DNA of 64,000 nucleotides from contig JBJKSO010000087.1 of assembly GCA_046703825.1 (NCBI GenBank), forward strand, positions 1-64,000, given 5' to 3'. Of the stretch, positions 35,789 to 43,857 are shown one piece after another. Below the pieces are notes generated by a model, which saw nothing but the letters and a program-made list of their open reading frames with translations, ran no database searches and was not told where the DNA came from. This DNA comes from JBJKSO01 sp046703825. GTDB taxonomy: Bacteria > Chloroflexota > Dormibacteria > Aeolococcales > Bog-877. The position numbers and the translations under genes were made by a program. Positions within the stretch are counted from its first letter, which is position 1. Each line of letters starts with the position of its first letter.

Positions 35789-37049
35789 TGTCGATGCTGC
35801 CCACCACCGCCACCACGTCGGCTACCAGCTCGTCGCGCACCATGTAGGGGACCGCGCTCAGGTTGGAGAACGAGGGGGCCCGGACCTTGCACCGGTAGGG
35901 ATGGTTGGTGCCATCGCTGACCATTAGGAACCCCAGCTCGCCTCTGGGACTCTCGATCGCCGAGTACACGCTTCCAGCGGCGACCTGGAAGCCCTCGGTG
36001 CTGATCTTGAAGTGGTGGATCAGCGACTCCATCGACGTGTCGATCTCGCGCCGGGGAGGCAGGCTGACCCGGCGGTCGCTGGTGTTGACTGGTCCTCCGG
36101 GGAGACCGTCCACCGCCTGGTTCACGATCCTGCAGGATTCCCGCATCTCCCGCACCCGGATCAGGTAGCGGTCGTAGACGTCACCGTTGACACCGACCGG
36201 CACGTCGAACTGGAAGTGGTCGTACGAGGAGTAAGGGCTGGCCTTGCGCAAGTCGTAGGGCACGTTCGAACCGCGCAGGGTGGGGCCGCTACAGCCGTAG
36301 GCAATGGCGGTGTCGGCGTCGATGGTGCCGAGGCCCACGGTGCGCTGCCGCCAGATCGGGTTGGAGGTCAACAGCCCCTCGTACTCGTCCACCCTCTTGG
36401 AGAACTCGGCCGTGAAGGCGCGCACCATGCTGACGAACTCCCCGGGCACGTCCGCCATCAGCCCGCCGACTCGGATGAAGCTGGTCATCATGCGCACGCC
36501 AGATATCCACTCCAGGATGTCCAGGATCTTGTCGCGTTCCCTCCAGCAGTACATGAAGACAGTGGTTGCGCCCAGGTCCAGCGCGTGGGTGCCGAGCCAG
36601 ATCAGGTGGCTGGCGATCCGCGACAGCTCGGCGACGATGACTCGGATGTACTGGCCGCGCGGAGGGATCTCGATCTCCAGCAGTTTCTCGGCCGCCAGCG
36701 CGAAGCCGAAGTTGTTGATCGGCGGCGCCAGGTAGTCCATCCGGTCGGTGAGCGGGATGCACTGCTGGTAGGTATGGCTCTCGAAGGACTTCTCGAAGCC
36801 CGTGTGCAGGTAGCCGATGTCCGGCTCACAGGCCCGCACCCGCTCGCCGTCCAGGCTCAAGACCAGTCTCAGCACCCCGTGCGTGCTGGGGTGCTGGGGC
36901 CCCATGTTGATCTCCATGAGCTCGTCGGAAGGTTCGAGCTTCTCTAAGAACTCACCCTGTCCGCCTGGATGGAGGTGCGGGATCCCCTCCTGACGGGGGA
37001 CAGCGTCCGGAGGGGTCCCCTTACCTCCGGGGGGCGGCCAGGCCGCCAC
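35763..37049 (-). CDS. nuoD: NADH-quinone oxidoreductase subunit D
   Basis: 428-residue quinone-site subunit (NuoD/Nqo4). NMGPQHPSTHGVLRLVL holds the loop with the quinone-contacting His, followed by RVEPDIGYLHTG-type ACEPDIGYLHTGFEK, DYLAPPINN and the C-terminal DITLGDVDR. The GTG start follows the nuoC stop directly and gives about 40 extra N-terminal residues (Pro/Gly-rich) before the conserved region, so the true start may be later. Its 3' end is overlapped by the flippase. Confidence 0.95.
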   Translation of the reverse strand: MAAWPPPGGKGTPPDAVPRQEGIPHLHPGGQGEFLEKLEPSDELMEINMGPQHPSTHGVLRLVLSLDGERVRACEPDIGYLHTGFEKSFESHTYQQCIPLTDRMDYLAPPINNFGFALAAEKLLEIEIPPRGQYIRVIVAELSRIASHLIWLGTHALDLGATTVFMYCWRERDKILDILEWISGVRMMTSFIRVGGLMADVPGEFVSMVRAFTAEFSKRVDEYEGLLTSNPIWRQRTVGLGTIDADTAIAYGCSGPTLRGSNVPYDLRKASPYSSYDHFQFDVPVGVNGDVYDRYLIRVREMRESCRIVNQAVDGLPGGPVNTSDRRVSLPPRREIDTSMESLIHHFKISTEGFQVAAGSVYSAIESPRGELGFLMVSDGTNHPYRCKVRAPSFSNLSAVPYMVRDELVADVVAVVGSIDITLGDVDR

Positions 37050-37577
37050 TCAGGGTCTCTCCACCGCTCCCCGGGTGGCCCCGGGCAGGTACTCCGGACG
37101 CTCCTGGGCGGACAGTGCCCACTCCAAGTTGTGGGTGAAGGCGACCGGCTCTCCGAAGGATACGTAGTCCTTGCGCAAGGGGTGGCCTTCCCAATCGTCC
37201 GGCAGGAGGATGCGGCACAAGTTGGGGTGCCCGACGATGTTGAGCCCGAAGAGGTCGTAGCACTCGCGCTCATGCCAGTCCATCCCCGGGAAGAGCGGGG
37301 CCAGGGAGGGGATCTCCGTCTGCTCATCGGCCCACACGGCGAGCCGCACGAGGTCGTTGTGCACCAGTGAGCGGAACAGATAGACCACCTGGAAGCGCAG
37401 CTCCTTCTCCGGCCAGTCGACGCAGGTCATGGAGACCGGCATGCGAAAGCGGGTCTCCGGGTCGTCGCGGAGGACCCGGGCCACCTCCACCAGCCTGGCA
37501 GCCGGGATCTCCACCGTCAGCTGTCCCTGGTCCACCTGCAAGTCCAACTCCCCGGGCTGGAGCAGACGCTGCAGCAC
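37050..37577 (-). CDS. nuoC: NADH-quinone oxidoreductase subunit C
   Basis: 175-residue 30-kDa subunit of the peripheral arm with the signature ERECYDLFGLNIVGHPNLCR and LPDDWEGHPLRKDY. The start is a GTG at 37577; the frame stays open upstream to near the nuoB stop (reading ...TTVTPSELDPTASGRR) with only a CTG as alternative, so the N-terminus could be about 18 residues longer. Confidence 0.94.
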   Translation of the reverse strand: MLQRLLQPGELDLQVDQGQLTVEIPAARLVEVARVLRDDPETRFRMPVSMTCVDWPEKELRFQVVYLFRSLVHNDLVRLAVWADEQTEIPSLAPLFPGMDWHERECYDLFGLNIVGHPNLCRILLPDDWEGHPLRKDYVSFGEPVAFTHNLEWALSAQERPEYLPGATRGAVERP

Positions 37578-37641
37578 CGGTACGGCGCGACGACCCGAGG
37601 CCGTGGGGTCGAGTTCTGACGGGGTGACCGTGGTCAGGGCT

Positions 37642-38202
37642 TCACTCGCGAACGCTGCGAACGGGGTTGGCGGCGATCTGCTTCTGAAGCTTCACCACCG
37701 CATCCAGCAGCCCCTCGGGCCGTGGAGGGCAGCCGGGGATGTAGACGTCGACCGGAACCACCTTGTCCACGCCCTGGATGATGGCGTAGTTGTTGAAGAT
37801 GCCCCCGCAGGAGGCGCAGGCCCCCATCGAGATCACCCACTTGGGGTCGGGCATCTGATCGTAGATCTGGCGCAGCACCGGCCCCATCTTTTGGGAGACG
37901 CGGCCGGCCACAATCATCACGTCGGCCTGCCGGGGCGAGGCCCGGAAGACCTCGGCGCCGAAGCGGGACATGTCGAAGCGTGCGTTGCTGGCCCCCATCA
38001 TCTCAATGGCGCAACACGCGAGCCCGAACAGGGCCGGCCACAGCGAGGAGTAGCGACCCCAGGCGATCACCTTGCCCAGGGTGGTGGTGAAGATCCCCTC
38101 GCGAGCCGCGGCGTCGGCGAGGTCGCGCTCGGCGGGAATCGCTCCAGGTATGGCCGGGGCGTCGGACGCCAAGAGCAGCTGGGAGCCCTCGGTCAGTCCC
38201 AT
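37642..38202 (-). CDS. nuoB: NADH-quinone oxidoreductase subunit B
   Basis: 186-residue subunit carrying the terminal N2 cluster through the tandem C63-C64 plus C129 and C158 ([11 protein letters not shown]). [10 protein letters not shown] and YIPGCPP are typical. The ATG at 38202 lies 10 nt inside the nuoA 3' end; longer upstream frame overlaps nuoA and tRNA and is rejected. Confidence 0.96.
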   Translation of the reverse strand: MGLTEGSQLLLASDAPAIPGAIPAERDLADAAAREGIFTTTLGKVIAWGRYSSLWPALFGLACCAIEMMGASNARFDMSRFGAEVFRASPRQADVMIVAGRVSQKMGPVLRQIYDQMPDPKWVISMGACASCGGIFNNYAIIQGVDKVVPVDVYIPGCPPRPEGLLDAVVKLQKQIAANPVRSVRE

Positions 38203-38552
38203 TCCAGAGCCCCCTTGCGCCACACGTAGGCCAGGGCCACGGCCAGCAACGCGACGAACACGGCCATCTCGACGAAGCCAAACAGGTGGAGTCGGCTCTT
38301 GACCAGGACCGCCCACGGGTAGAGGAACACCGCCTCGACATCGAAGACGATGAACAGCATTGCCGTCAGGTAGAAGCTCACCGAGAACCGCTTTCGGGCC
38401 TCGGCGGCAGGCACGATGCCGCACTCGTAGGGGAGTCCCTTGGCCTTGGTGGGATGACGCGGCCCCAGCAGCGGCATGGCCACACTCATGCCCGCCCCGA
38501 ACAGCGCCACCACCCCGAGGAAGATGAGAAGTGGGAAGTAGTCGGAGAGCAT
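38193..38552 (-). CDS. nuoA: NADH-quinone oxidoreductase subunit A
   Basis: 119-residue three-helix membrane subunit and first gene of the nuo locus. [20 protein letters not shown] and [12 protein letters not shown] are diagnostic. The ATG at 38552 lies 8 nt after a TAGACT box, so the operon mRNA may be leaderless at nuoA. Confidence 0.95.
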   Translation of the reverse strand: MLSDYFPLLIFLGVVALFGAGMSVAMPLLGPRHPTKAKGLPYECGIVPAAEARKRFSVSFYLTAMLFIVFDVEAVFLYPWAVLVKSRLHLFGFVEMAVFVALLAVALAYVWRKGALEWD

Positions 38553-38560
38553 CCGCCCCC

Positions 38561-38566
38561 AGTCTA
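38561..38566 (-). promoter_or_regulatory. -10 box TAGACT of the nuo operon
   Basis: TAGACT on the minus strand, 8 nt before the nuoA ATG. It faces away from the tRNA-Gly promoter. Confidence 0.5.
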
Positions 38567-38617
38567 GCAATCGCCCAGATCGAACTCGGGTTGCGCCGCG
38601 GAGCGTGAAGCCTCCGG

Positions 38618-38623
38618 TATGCT
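38618..38623 (+). promoter_or_regulatory. -10 box TATGCT of tRNA-Gly
   Basis: TATGCT lies 13 nt before the tRNA-Gly 5' end. Confidence 0.5.
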
Positions 38624-38636
38624 CCCAACGGGGTGC

Positions 38637-38709
38637 GCGGGAGTAGCTCAGTTGGTAGAGCGCTAGCCTTCCAAGCTGGATGTCGCGAGTTCGAGTCTCG
38701 TCTCCCGCT
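38637..38709 (+). tRNA. tRNA-Gly (TCC anticodon)
   Basis: Cloverleaf with acceptor GCGGGAG/CTCCCGC, anticodon arm CTAGC-CTTCCAA-GCTGG (anticodon TCC) and T-arm GCGAG-TTCGAGT-CTCGT (one G-T pair). Discriminator T is followed by CCCA, so CCA is not directly encoded. It borders the accessory block at 38.8-42.8 kb. Confidence 0.96.
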
Positions 38710-38816
38710 CCCATCCTCCCGATTCGAGTTGGAGATGGTGCTAATCGCCCCAATAACGGCTGGCGGCAGTCCCAGCAAATGGCTGGCGCAACGGCTAAGC
38801 TGGGGTCGATGCCCCC

Positions 38817-38909
38817 AGATCGGACATTCACGGGGCAGCCGTCGAGGAACTCGTCGACCGGCACCGTGTCGTCCCTCGTGCGGTAGAAGACGACATCCCA
38901 GGCCACCAT
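38817..38909 (-). pseudogene. Truncated RelE/HigB-type toxin N-terminus
   Basis: An ATG at 38909, 21 nt after the XRE antitoxin stop, starts [20 protein letters not shown], the typical first strand and helix of RelE/HigB-like toxins (aromatic strand, then PVDEFL). Resemblance stops after about 31 residues and the frame then runs into unrelated sequence and the antisense of tRNA-Gly. The remaining 60-70 residues with the RNase site are missing, so the toxin should be dead. Confidence 0.5.
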
Positions 38910-38930
38910 CAGGACGTCGCCATCGACGGC

Positions 38931-39293
38931 TTATGGAGCTGAGCGGGCCTTTCGTGTGCGTGTGGCCCGCTTGTCGCCGGCGCTCACCTCCAAGCGAGCC
39001 CCGAGCGCGGCCGTGATCGCTGCCACCGTCTTGAGTTCCGGGTTCACCTCCGCCGTGAAGAGGCGACGAACGGTGGAGGGATTGCGGCCGATGAGACGGG
39101 CAAGCTCCGCCTTGGTCACGCCTGAGGCCTCGCGGAGGGCGTCGAGCTGGCGCATGACCGTATCGACCTGGGCGATCTCGGTGCGAGCTCGCTCGTACGC
39201 CTCGCGGAACGCGGGGTCCTGAAGCTCGGAGGCGCGCCGACGCCGGTAGTGCCCCGTCTCGAGAGTGGGCGTTAGCTGCTTGGCGGTCGGCAT
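38931..39293 (-). CDS. XRE-family antitoxin (helix-turn-helix)
   Basis: 120-residue DNA-binding antitoxin. A helical N-terminal part ([20 protein letters not shown]) precedes a Cro/C1-type helix-turn-helix, [39 protein letters not shown] and ALGARLEV. The ATG at 39293 has GGGAG upstream; the frame is open earlier. It precedes a truncated toxin, so it may be an orphan antitoxin. An inverted repeat overlaps its promoter. Confidence 0.85.
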   Translation of the reverse strand: MPTAKQLTPTLETGHYRRRRASELQDPAFREAYERARTEIAQVDTVMRQLDALREASGVTKAELARLIGRNPSTVRRLFTAEVNPELKTVAAITAALGARLEVSAGDKRATRTRKARSAP

Positions 39294-39327
39294 CGAGGGA
39301 CTCCCTGTCTCATCGGCGATACACAAC

Positions 39328-39346
39328 AGTGTACCCCCTATGGTAC
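39328..39346 (-). promoter_or_regulatory. Antitoxin promoter with inverted-repeat operator
   Basis: The repeat GTACC-N6-GGTAC at 39331-39346 overlaps a minus-strand TACACT -10 box (39328-39333), about 35-50 nt before the antitoxin start. This is the layout expected for autoregulation by an XRE antitoxin. Confidence 0.5.
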
Positions 39347-39565
39347 GCGATGTTAGCTCCTCGTCAGTGAGCACCTCCGACTGGACCCGAACTTCTCGCC
39401 GAGATGCGGGAGGCGCTCGAACCCTCCACCGACCTGGGCTGAGGGACCAGCCGAGCGCCGATTAAGAGCAAGGCGCTAGTAGGGGTGCTCAGCGCACAGG
39501 TCGGTGGCTACAGGAACCGCTCCGGGTGGCCGGCTCGACATTGCCGAGGCGAATTTGGTCGGAAG

Positions 39566-40090
39566 TCACTCGATGGCCATGGCCTCGTATTGGGGCGTCA
39601 GCTCTACCCAGCGGCTGCGCCAGTTGGGTGAGGCTTGTGTCGCCGACCAGCCGTTAGGGTGCACGGAGCAGTCGAGCCTGAGCGAGCGCCCGAGGTCCTC
39701 CAGGTGCGCTTGCCATCCGGCGCCGTGGAAGTGGAGTTTGTCTACCGGCAGGCCACGCTCTTCTACGACCAGTCGGGTCTGGGATCCCTCCTCCGTGAGC
39801 CATGCCTCCAACTGAGCCTCGTCGTCGGTGCCCGGCTCAGTGGTGAGCAGCAAGTGGTGCGGTGCGTCACAAACATCGACCCTTGCCGGGCCGGTCCACG
39901 TGCTCGTGAAGGTCATCTCGACCATGCCGCCGACCCGCAGATCACCCGAGACTTGAGCGAGCCAGCGTGCCAGCCTCTCCGGCGACGTACACGCCTCCCA
40001 TAGGTCGCGGATGTCGGTGTCATAGAGTTCCTCAACACGCACTGCTGCGCGTTTCTTGTCGAGCGCGCGCATCGTGCCGATCGTCGTCAT
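39566..40090 (-). CDS. SRPBCC (AHSA1/START-like) family protein
   Basis: 174-residue protein of the Bet v 1-like fold: VRVEELYDTDIRDLWEACTS, PERLARWLAQVSGDLRVGGM and GAGWQAHLEDL. Members bind hydrophobic ligands or assist chaperones; the ligand is unknown. Its start overlaps the ArsR regulator stop (ATGA), a common ArsR-SRPBCC pair. Confidence 0.85.
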   Translation of the reverse strand: MTTIGTMRALDKKRAAVRVEELYDTDIRDLWEACTSPERLARWLAQVSGDLRVGGMVEMTFTSTWTGPARVDVCDAPHHLLLTTEPGTDDEAQLEAWLTEEGSQTRLVVEERGLPVDKLHFHGAGWQAHLEDLGRSLRLDCSVHPNGWSATQASPNWRSRWVELTPQYEAMAIE

Positions 40091-40404
40091 CTCATCTCCT
40101 TCCTTCCACGTTTGACCTCGGTGTGCAGCGCGTCGAGTCGATCACGCCACAATGATCGGTAAGACTGCAGCCAATCGTCGACCTCGATGAGTGCCTCGGG
40201 ACGCAGACGGTAGATTCGCCGCTGGGCGTCCTGGCGCACGTCGACCAGCCCGGCCTGCCGTAGAACACGCAGGTGTCGCGAAACGCCAGGGCGAGCGATC
40301 GGTAGCGCGTGGGCGAGCTCCCCTGCCGTGGCCTCGTGGTCCCGCAGGATCTCGAGCACCGTGCGGCGACTGGGGTCGGCCAATGCCTGCATGACTCCGT
40401 CCAC
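40087..40404 (-). CDS. ArsR-family transcriptional regulator
   Basis: 105-residue winged helix-turn-helix repressor: MQALADPSRRTVLEILRDHE, ATAGELAHALPIARPGVSRH, LRVLRQAGLVDVRQDAQRR and IYRLRP. No metal-binding Cys pair is visible, as in ArsR proteins paired with SRPBCC genes. A GTG at 40404, 7 nt after a TACACT box, is chosen; the ATG at 40392 is an alternative. It probably controls itself and the coupled SRPBCC gene. Confidence 0.9.
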   Translation of the reverse strand: MDGVMQALADPSRRTVLEILRDHEATAGELAHALPIARPGVSRHLRVLRQAGLVDVRQDAQRRIYRLRPEALIEVDDWLQSYRSLWRDRLDALHTEVKRGRKEMR

Positions 40405-40411
40405 ATATCCT

Positions 40412-40417
40412 AGTGTA
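40412..40417 (-). promoter_or_regulatory. -10 box TACACT for leaderless arsR-type gene
   Basis: TACACT, 7 nt, then the GTG at 40404 on the minus strand. The flanking sequence is the most AT-rich of this block. Confidence 0.5.
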
Positions 40418-40746
40418 ACGCTATTGCTACGTACCTGTCCAGTTACATATTTGTTCCTCCGGTCCGCTCGCTGATCGCCGCCGTCCCGGGCTAAGTTGGC
40501 GAATTGATCCAGACCGCTGCCGGCAGCAAGGGTGGCTGCCACGGCTGGTCTTCCACTCCAGCGGCCCACGATCTGACACTGGAATGGCGGCTTGTCCTCG
40601 GGTACGGCTTGGGCGCCACCGCTACGAGCGCGGTGCTCAGGCAGTGGCGGCCGACTTCCTCGGCGAGACCCCGGCCGCGTGGTAGGGAACGGTCGTCGAG
40701 CCCAACGATCGTCATCCGTGACGAACTGCAACCCACGCCCGGTGTG
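40418..40746. other. Gap of about 330 nt, no gene recognised
   Basis: Frames on both strands lack family features. It separates the ArsR promoter from the YCII gene and may hold decayed sequence, as expected in an accessory block. Confidence 0.4.
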
Positions 40747-41058
40747 CTACGCGTCGGCCACGTGCCAGGGGTAGGCGTCGTAGATCAGGAGACCGCTGAC
40801 CAGCGCTGGGTCCTCAGCGAGTAGGGACGCGATCCGGGAGAGGTCGCAGGAAAAACTCACTATCCCGATAGGGTCGTTGGTCGGCACTTCCCCTAGGCGA
40901 TGAACCGGACCAGCATGGACGGCTTGCCCCGTTCGTTCGAGAGCGGCGAGGAACGCCCCGTGGTCAAGCAGTCGTGGCTGATCACGGAGCTTGTGGCCAT
41001 CCACCCATGCAGGCCCGCGGCGGTAGATAGCTATCGATCGAGGTCGCGAGGCCGACAT
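40747..41058 (-). CDS. YCII-related domain protein
   Basis: 103 residues with the YciI-like pattern RRGPAWVDGHKLRDQPRLLD, HGAFLAALERTGQAVHAGPV and a C-terminal VSGLLIYDAYPWHVADA. The family is a dimeric ferredoxin-like fold with a proposed catalytic Asp-His pair but no assigned role. It overlaps the upstream SRPBCC gene by 28 nt and should be co-translated with it. Confidence 0.8.
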   Translation of the reverse strand: MSASRPRSIAIYRRGPAWVDGHKLRDQPRLLDHGAFLAALERTGQAVHAGPVHRLGEVPTNDPIGIVSFSCDLSRIASLLAEDPALVSGLLIYDAYPWHVADA

Positions 41059-41573
41059 GTCGACGCCTTCGCTGATGACAGCTGCGCCATGTAGAGATCC
41101 TTCAACTGCTCCCAGCGTTGGTCCCAGACTGACCCTCTAGCCTCCCGTCCCGACAGCTCCGCAGCCAGTTGTTCGAGGAACGTCTGCCATCCAGCGCCGT
41201 ATCCGCTTGCGCCGTCAAGGGGGAGCCGCTTGTGGGTCAAGGCCAGGAGGGAGCCCGCTCCGCTCGGGCTAATCTCCACGGACACAGCCGACTCCTGCTC
41301 GCCCGGGGCAGCCCAAGTTAGAACTAGCGTTTGCGGAGGACGACAAGTCAGGATGACGCCAGTTACGCGCTCGTCGGGGGCGGATGCGTCGAACGTCACG
41401 TAGTACCGGCCACCCGCTCTCAAGTCGCCCTCTACCAAAGCGAACCAGCGCATAAGGCGTTTCGGGCTCGTCAGAGCCCCCCACAGATCGAGGGCATCGG
41501 TGTCGTACCACGACTCGACTCGAACCGAAATTTCCGCGCCGGTTCGTGTGAACGATCCAAGCAGATTGTTCAT
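41031..41573 (-). CDS. SRPBCC (AHSA1-like) family protein
   Basis: 180 residues with the same plan as the protein at 39566-40090: VRVESWYDTDALDLWGALTS, PKRLMRWFALVEGDLRAGGR and GYGAGWQTFLEQLAAEL. The two are clear paralogues. The expected upstream ArsR gene is missing; sequence just before the start reads like the end of a lost gene (VLDAELGNHLLKEETHEQ), which is only suggestive. It is followed by the YCII gene. Confidence 0.85.
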   Translation of the reverse strand: MNNLLGSFTRTGAEISVRVESWYDTDALDLWGALTSPKRLMRWFALVEGDLRAGGRYYVTFDASAPDERVTGVILTCRPPQTLVLTWAAPGEQESAVSVEISPSGAGSLLALTHKRLPLDGASGYGAGWQTFLEQLAAELSGREARGSVWDQRWEQLKDLYMAQLSSAKASTCRPRDLDR

Positions 41574-41782
41574 GCGTTTCTTCCTTCAGCAGGTGGTTGC
41601 CGAGCTCAGCGTCCAGAACGCCCGCTAGCGGCAGAGCCACTCGGCGGGTCCCGCCAGTGGTTGGCCAGAGAGCGAACAGAGGCGATGCGGGACTTCACCG
41701 CGCAGGGAAAGGGCGTCGAACTGACTCGGCACGAGGAGATGGCGGGGACGGCAGACCAGTGGCGATATCGGGCTGCTAGCGT

Positions 41783-42229
41783 TCATGCCGGCAGGTTGGG
41801 GTGTCCGGAGCCGGTCGTGATCAGCCGCTGCAGCGACTCGCTCATATAGAACGTCCAGGCGTCAGAACACCCGGGGTAGCACTCCAGCCTAGGCGTGAGC
41901 CCGACGTGCGTGAACCTGACCTCGGTGGCCCCATCAATCGGCAAGACCTCAAACCGAATTTCGGTCCCGACCCACTCGCTCGGATCCGAGGTGAAGTTCA
42001 GGCTTGCTTGGTCCACGTGCCAGACGACGAGGCGGTTCGGCACGAACTCGGTTATCGTCTGCTCGCTGAAGTGCACGTCCTCGTATCGGTACTTGAAGGT
42101 TGCGCCCTGACGGTTGGTCTCGCCCTCCAGATCCCCAGACCACCAGGCTCGTACGTCGTTGATCGCTGCGAAGACCGCGTCCGCGGGCTGAGTCACTCTG
42201 AAGCTGATGGTGAAGTCGCTCTCTTCCAC
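41783..42229 (-). CDS. SRPBCC family protein (START-like)
   Basis: 148 residues: FTISFRVTQPADAVFAAIND, VRAWWSGDLEGE, FVPNRLVVWHVDQA and a C-terminal SESLQRLITTG. It is more distant from the other two SRPBCC proteins of this block. It is divergent from the HxlR regulator, and both promoters share operator-like repeats, so regulation by that protein is likely. Confidence 0.85.
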   Translation of the reverse strand: MEESDFTISFRVTQPADAVFAAINDVRAWWSGDLEGETNRQGATFKYRYEDVHFSEQTITEFVPNRLVVWHVDQASLNFTSDPSEWVGTEIRFEVLPIDGATEVRFTHVGLTPRLECYPGCSDAWTFYMSESLQRLITTGSGHPNLPA

Positions 42230-42255
42230 GGTGATGCCTCCTGGATGCGCTGGCG

Positions 42256-42298
42256 TGATGCAAGCTAGGGTACACCCACCCAGTGGTATGATGCAAGC
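42256..42298. promoter_or_regulatory. Divergent promoter with direct repeat operator
   Basis: The decamer TGATGCAAGC occurs at 42256-42265 and again at 42289-42298, 33 bp apart (about three helical turns). A minus-strand -10 (TACCCT, 42267-42272) and a plus-strand -10 (TATGAT, 42287-42292) abut or overlap the two copies. This is a good candidate binding site for the HxlR protein. Confidence 0.55.
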
Positions 42299-42318
42299 CC
42301 ATCGCGCACAGGAGGCCC

Positions 42319-42816
42319 ATGCTCGGTAACACCTACGACACCCAGGTTTGCTCGATCGCCCGAGCCCTCGAAGTGGTCGGGGAGCGATGGAGCCTTTTGA
42401 TCGTCCGCGATGCGCTCTTCGCTCATGTGACCCACTTCAACGACTTCCAGCACAACCTCGGCTTGGCGACCAACATCCTGAAGAGCCGGCTCGACACCCT
42501 GGTCGCTGCGGGGATCATGGAGCGGCGCCGCTACTCACAACGGCCCGAGCAGCACGAATACCTGCTAACCACCAAGGGCCGCGACCTGGCGCCGGCACTG
42601 GTGGCACTGACGGCCTGGGGCGATCGTTGGTCGAGCCCGGACGGTCCCCCCATCCTCTACAAGCACTCCAGCTGTCAGGGCTCGGTCCGCCAGCAGCTTG
42701 TCTGCTCGAACTGTGGCCCGGTTTCAGCTTCCGAGGTAGGCGTCCGTCCCGGCCCGGGGATGCCTGCTGAGTACCTAGCCAAGCGCCGCCCACAAGCGAA
42801 GCCCTCGCGCCGATAG
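42319..42816 (+). CDS. HxlR-family transcriptional regulator
   Basis: 165 residues. The winged helix-turn-helix opens with CSIARALEVVGERWSLLIVR, where Cys and the VGERW motif are typical, followed by FNDFQHNLGLATNILKSRLD and a wing RRRYSQRPEQHEYLLT. A C-terminal extension carries H-x3-C and CSNCG, a possible zinc or redox site. AGGAGG precedes the ATG. It is divergent from a SRPBCC gene with shared repeats. Confidence 0.9.
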   Translation: MLGNTYDTQVCSIARALEVVGERWSLLIVRDALFAHVTHFNDFQHNLGLATNILKSRLDTLVAAGIMERRRYSQRPEQHEYLLTTKGRDLAPALVALTAWGDRWSSPDGPPILYKHSSCQGSVRQQLVCSNCGPVSASEVGVRPGPGMPAEYLAKRRPQAKPSRR

Positions 42817-42864
42817 CGCGGGTCCCAGCAGCGCAGAAGCCCGTGACACCCGCCCGCGCCGCTG

Positions 42865-43299
42865 ATGGCGCACCATGGCGGTCGCATGGCGGTAGGCCGG
42901 ACTCCAGAAACTACGGGCGACCTCAGGGGCTTGCTGGCGCGGCTTGAACCCAGCGTGCAAGCCGGGCGGTGGGTGTTTGTGACGCTCACCGTGCCGGCGG
43001 GCGGCGTCCGCCCCTTGGCCACCTTTGCTGAGGCTGAGGGGCTGTCCGCGATCCTCGCCCAACCGGATGCCGATGGGCTCGGACTTCCCTATCGGGGCGT
43101 CTGGGCCCGGGTCGAGCTGGGAACGCTCTCCCAGCTTTCCGCAGTGGGTCTAACCGCGGCGGTGACGGCCGCCCTAAGCGAGGCGGATCTCCCCTGCAAC
43201 GTGGTCGCGGCCCACAGGCGGGACCACCTATTCGTGCCTATCGATCGGGCCGACGCGGCGATAGCCGCACTGCGGGGTCTGCGCGACCGCCACCGCTAG
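42865..43299 (+). CDS. ACT domain-containing protein
   Basis: 144 residues of the ACT_3/ACT_7 type: LLARLEPSVQAGRWVFVTLT, FAEAEGLSAIL, then VGLTAAVTAALSEADLPCNV and DHLFVPIDRADAAIAALRGL. Tandem ACT folds usually bind amino acids; the ligand and partner are unknown. Confidence 0.85.
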   Translation: MAHHGGRMAVGRTPETTGDLRGLLARLEPSVQAGRWVFVTLTVPAGGVRPLATFAEAEGLSAILAQPDADGLGLPYRGVWARVELGTLSQLSAVGLTAAVTAALSEADLPCNVVAAHRRDHLFVPIDRADAAIAALRGLRDRHR

Positions 43300-43313
43300 C
43301 GGCTCTTAGGCGG

Positions 43314-43718
43314 TCAATAGCCGTAGCGGTGGATCCGCTCGGGAACCACCCGGATGACGACCCGCTGCTCGTGGGGGGCGCGCCACTCCTCGGGATAGCG
43401 GTTCTGGCCCAGGTACTTGTGGGCGAGAAAATCGATCATCGCGTCGGCACCGTCACGGTCCAGCTCGGCGCGCCCCTGCACCGCGAAGTAGGCGTAGGGG
43501 TTCTCCTGGTTGTGGATCGACACCGAGACCAATGGATTGCGCTCGATGTTCTTCACCTTGGCGCGGTCCATGGTGGTGTTCATGACCAGCTGCCCGTGCT
43601 GCTCGTCGACCCAGAGCACACTGTTGCTGGGCGCGCCTCCTGGGCCAAGAGTGGAGAGGTGGGCGAAGTTCTTGTCCTTGAGTATCTGGCGGTCTTGATC
43701 GCTGAACGCTGCCACCAT
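43314..43718 (-). CDS. PPOX-class (F420/FMN-dependent) oxidoreductase
   Basis: 134-residue split-barrel flavin or F420-binding protein: KNFAHLSTLGPGGAPSNSVL, VKNIERNPLVSVSIHNQENP and RYPEEWRAPHEQRVVIRVVP. The start at 43718 has AGGAGG upstream. Actinobacterial relatives use F420, so the host may make it, but cofactor choice cannot be read from the sequence alone. Confidence 0.87.
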   Translation of the reverse strand: MVAAFSDQDRQILKDKNFAHLSTLGPGGAPSNSVLWVDEQHGQLVMNTTMDRAKVKNIERNPLVSVSIHNQENPYAYFAVQGRAELDRDGADAMIDFLAHKYLGQNRYPEEWRAPHEQRVVIRVVPERIHRYGY

Positions 43719-43857
43719 CGGCAATTCCTCCTGCAGCCCGCTCAGGCACGAACCCGGCACTCCGCGGATTGGGCTCCGGCGCGGCTCGCACCTCCTAGCC
43801 CAGGGATACCACTGCCCGGAGCCGGCCGCCCACCGGAAGGGGCGGCCGCGGTGCCGA

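Noticed and set aside
38193..38909. Long N-terminal extension of NuoA and NuoB frames to 38778-38909
   Set aside because: The extension is the antisense of tRNA-Gly ([13 protein letters not shown]); clear family starts lie at 38552 and 38202.
39360..39440. Short plus-strand peptide ...PELLAEMREALEPSTDLG
   Set aside because: It looks protein-like but has no start, no context and is too short to assign.
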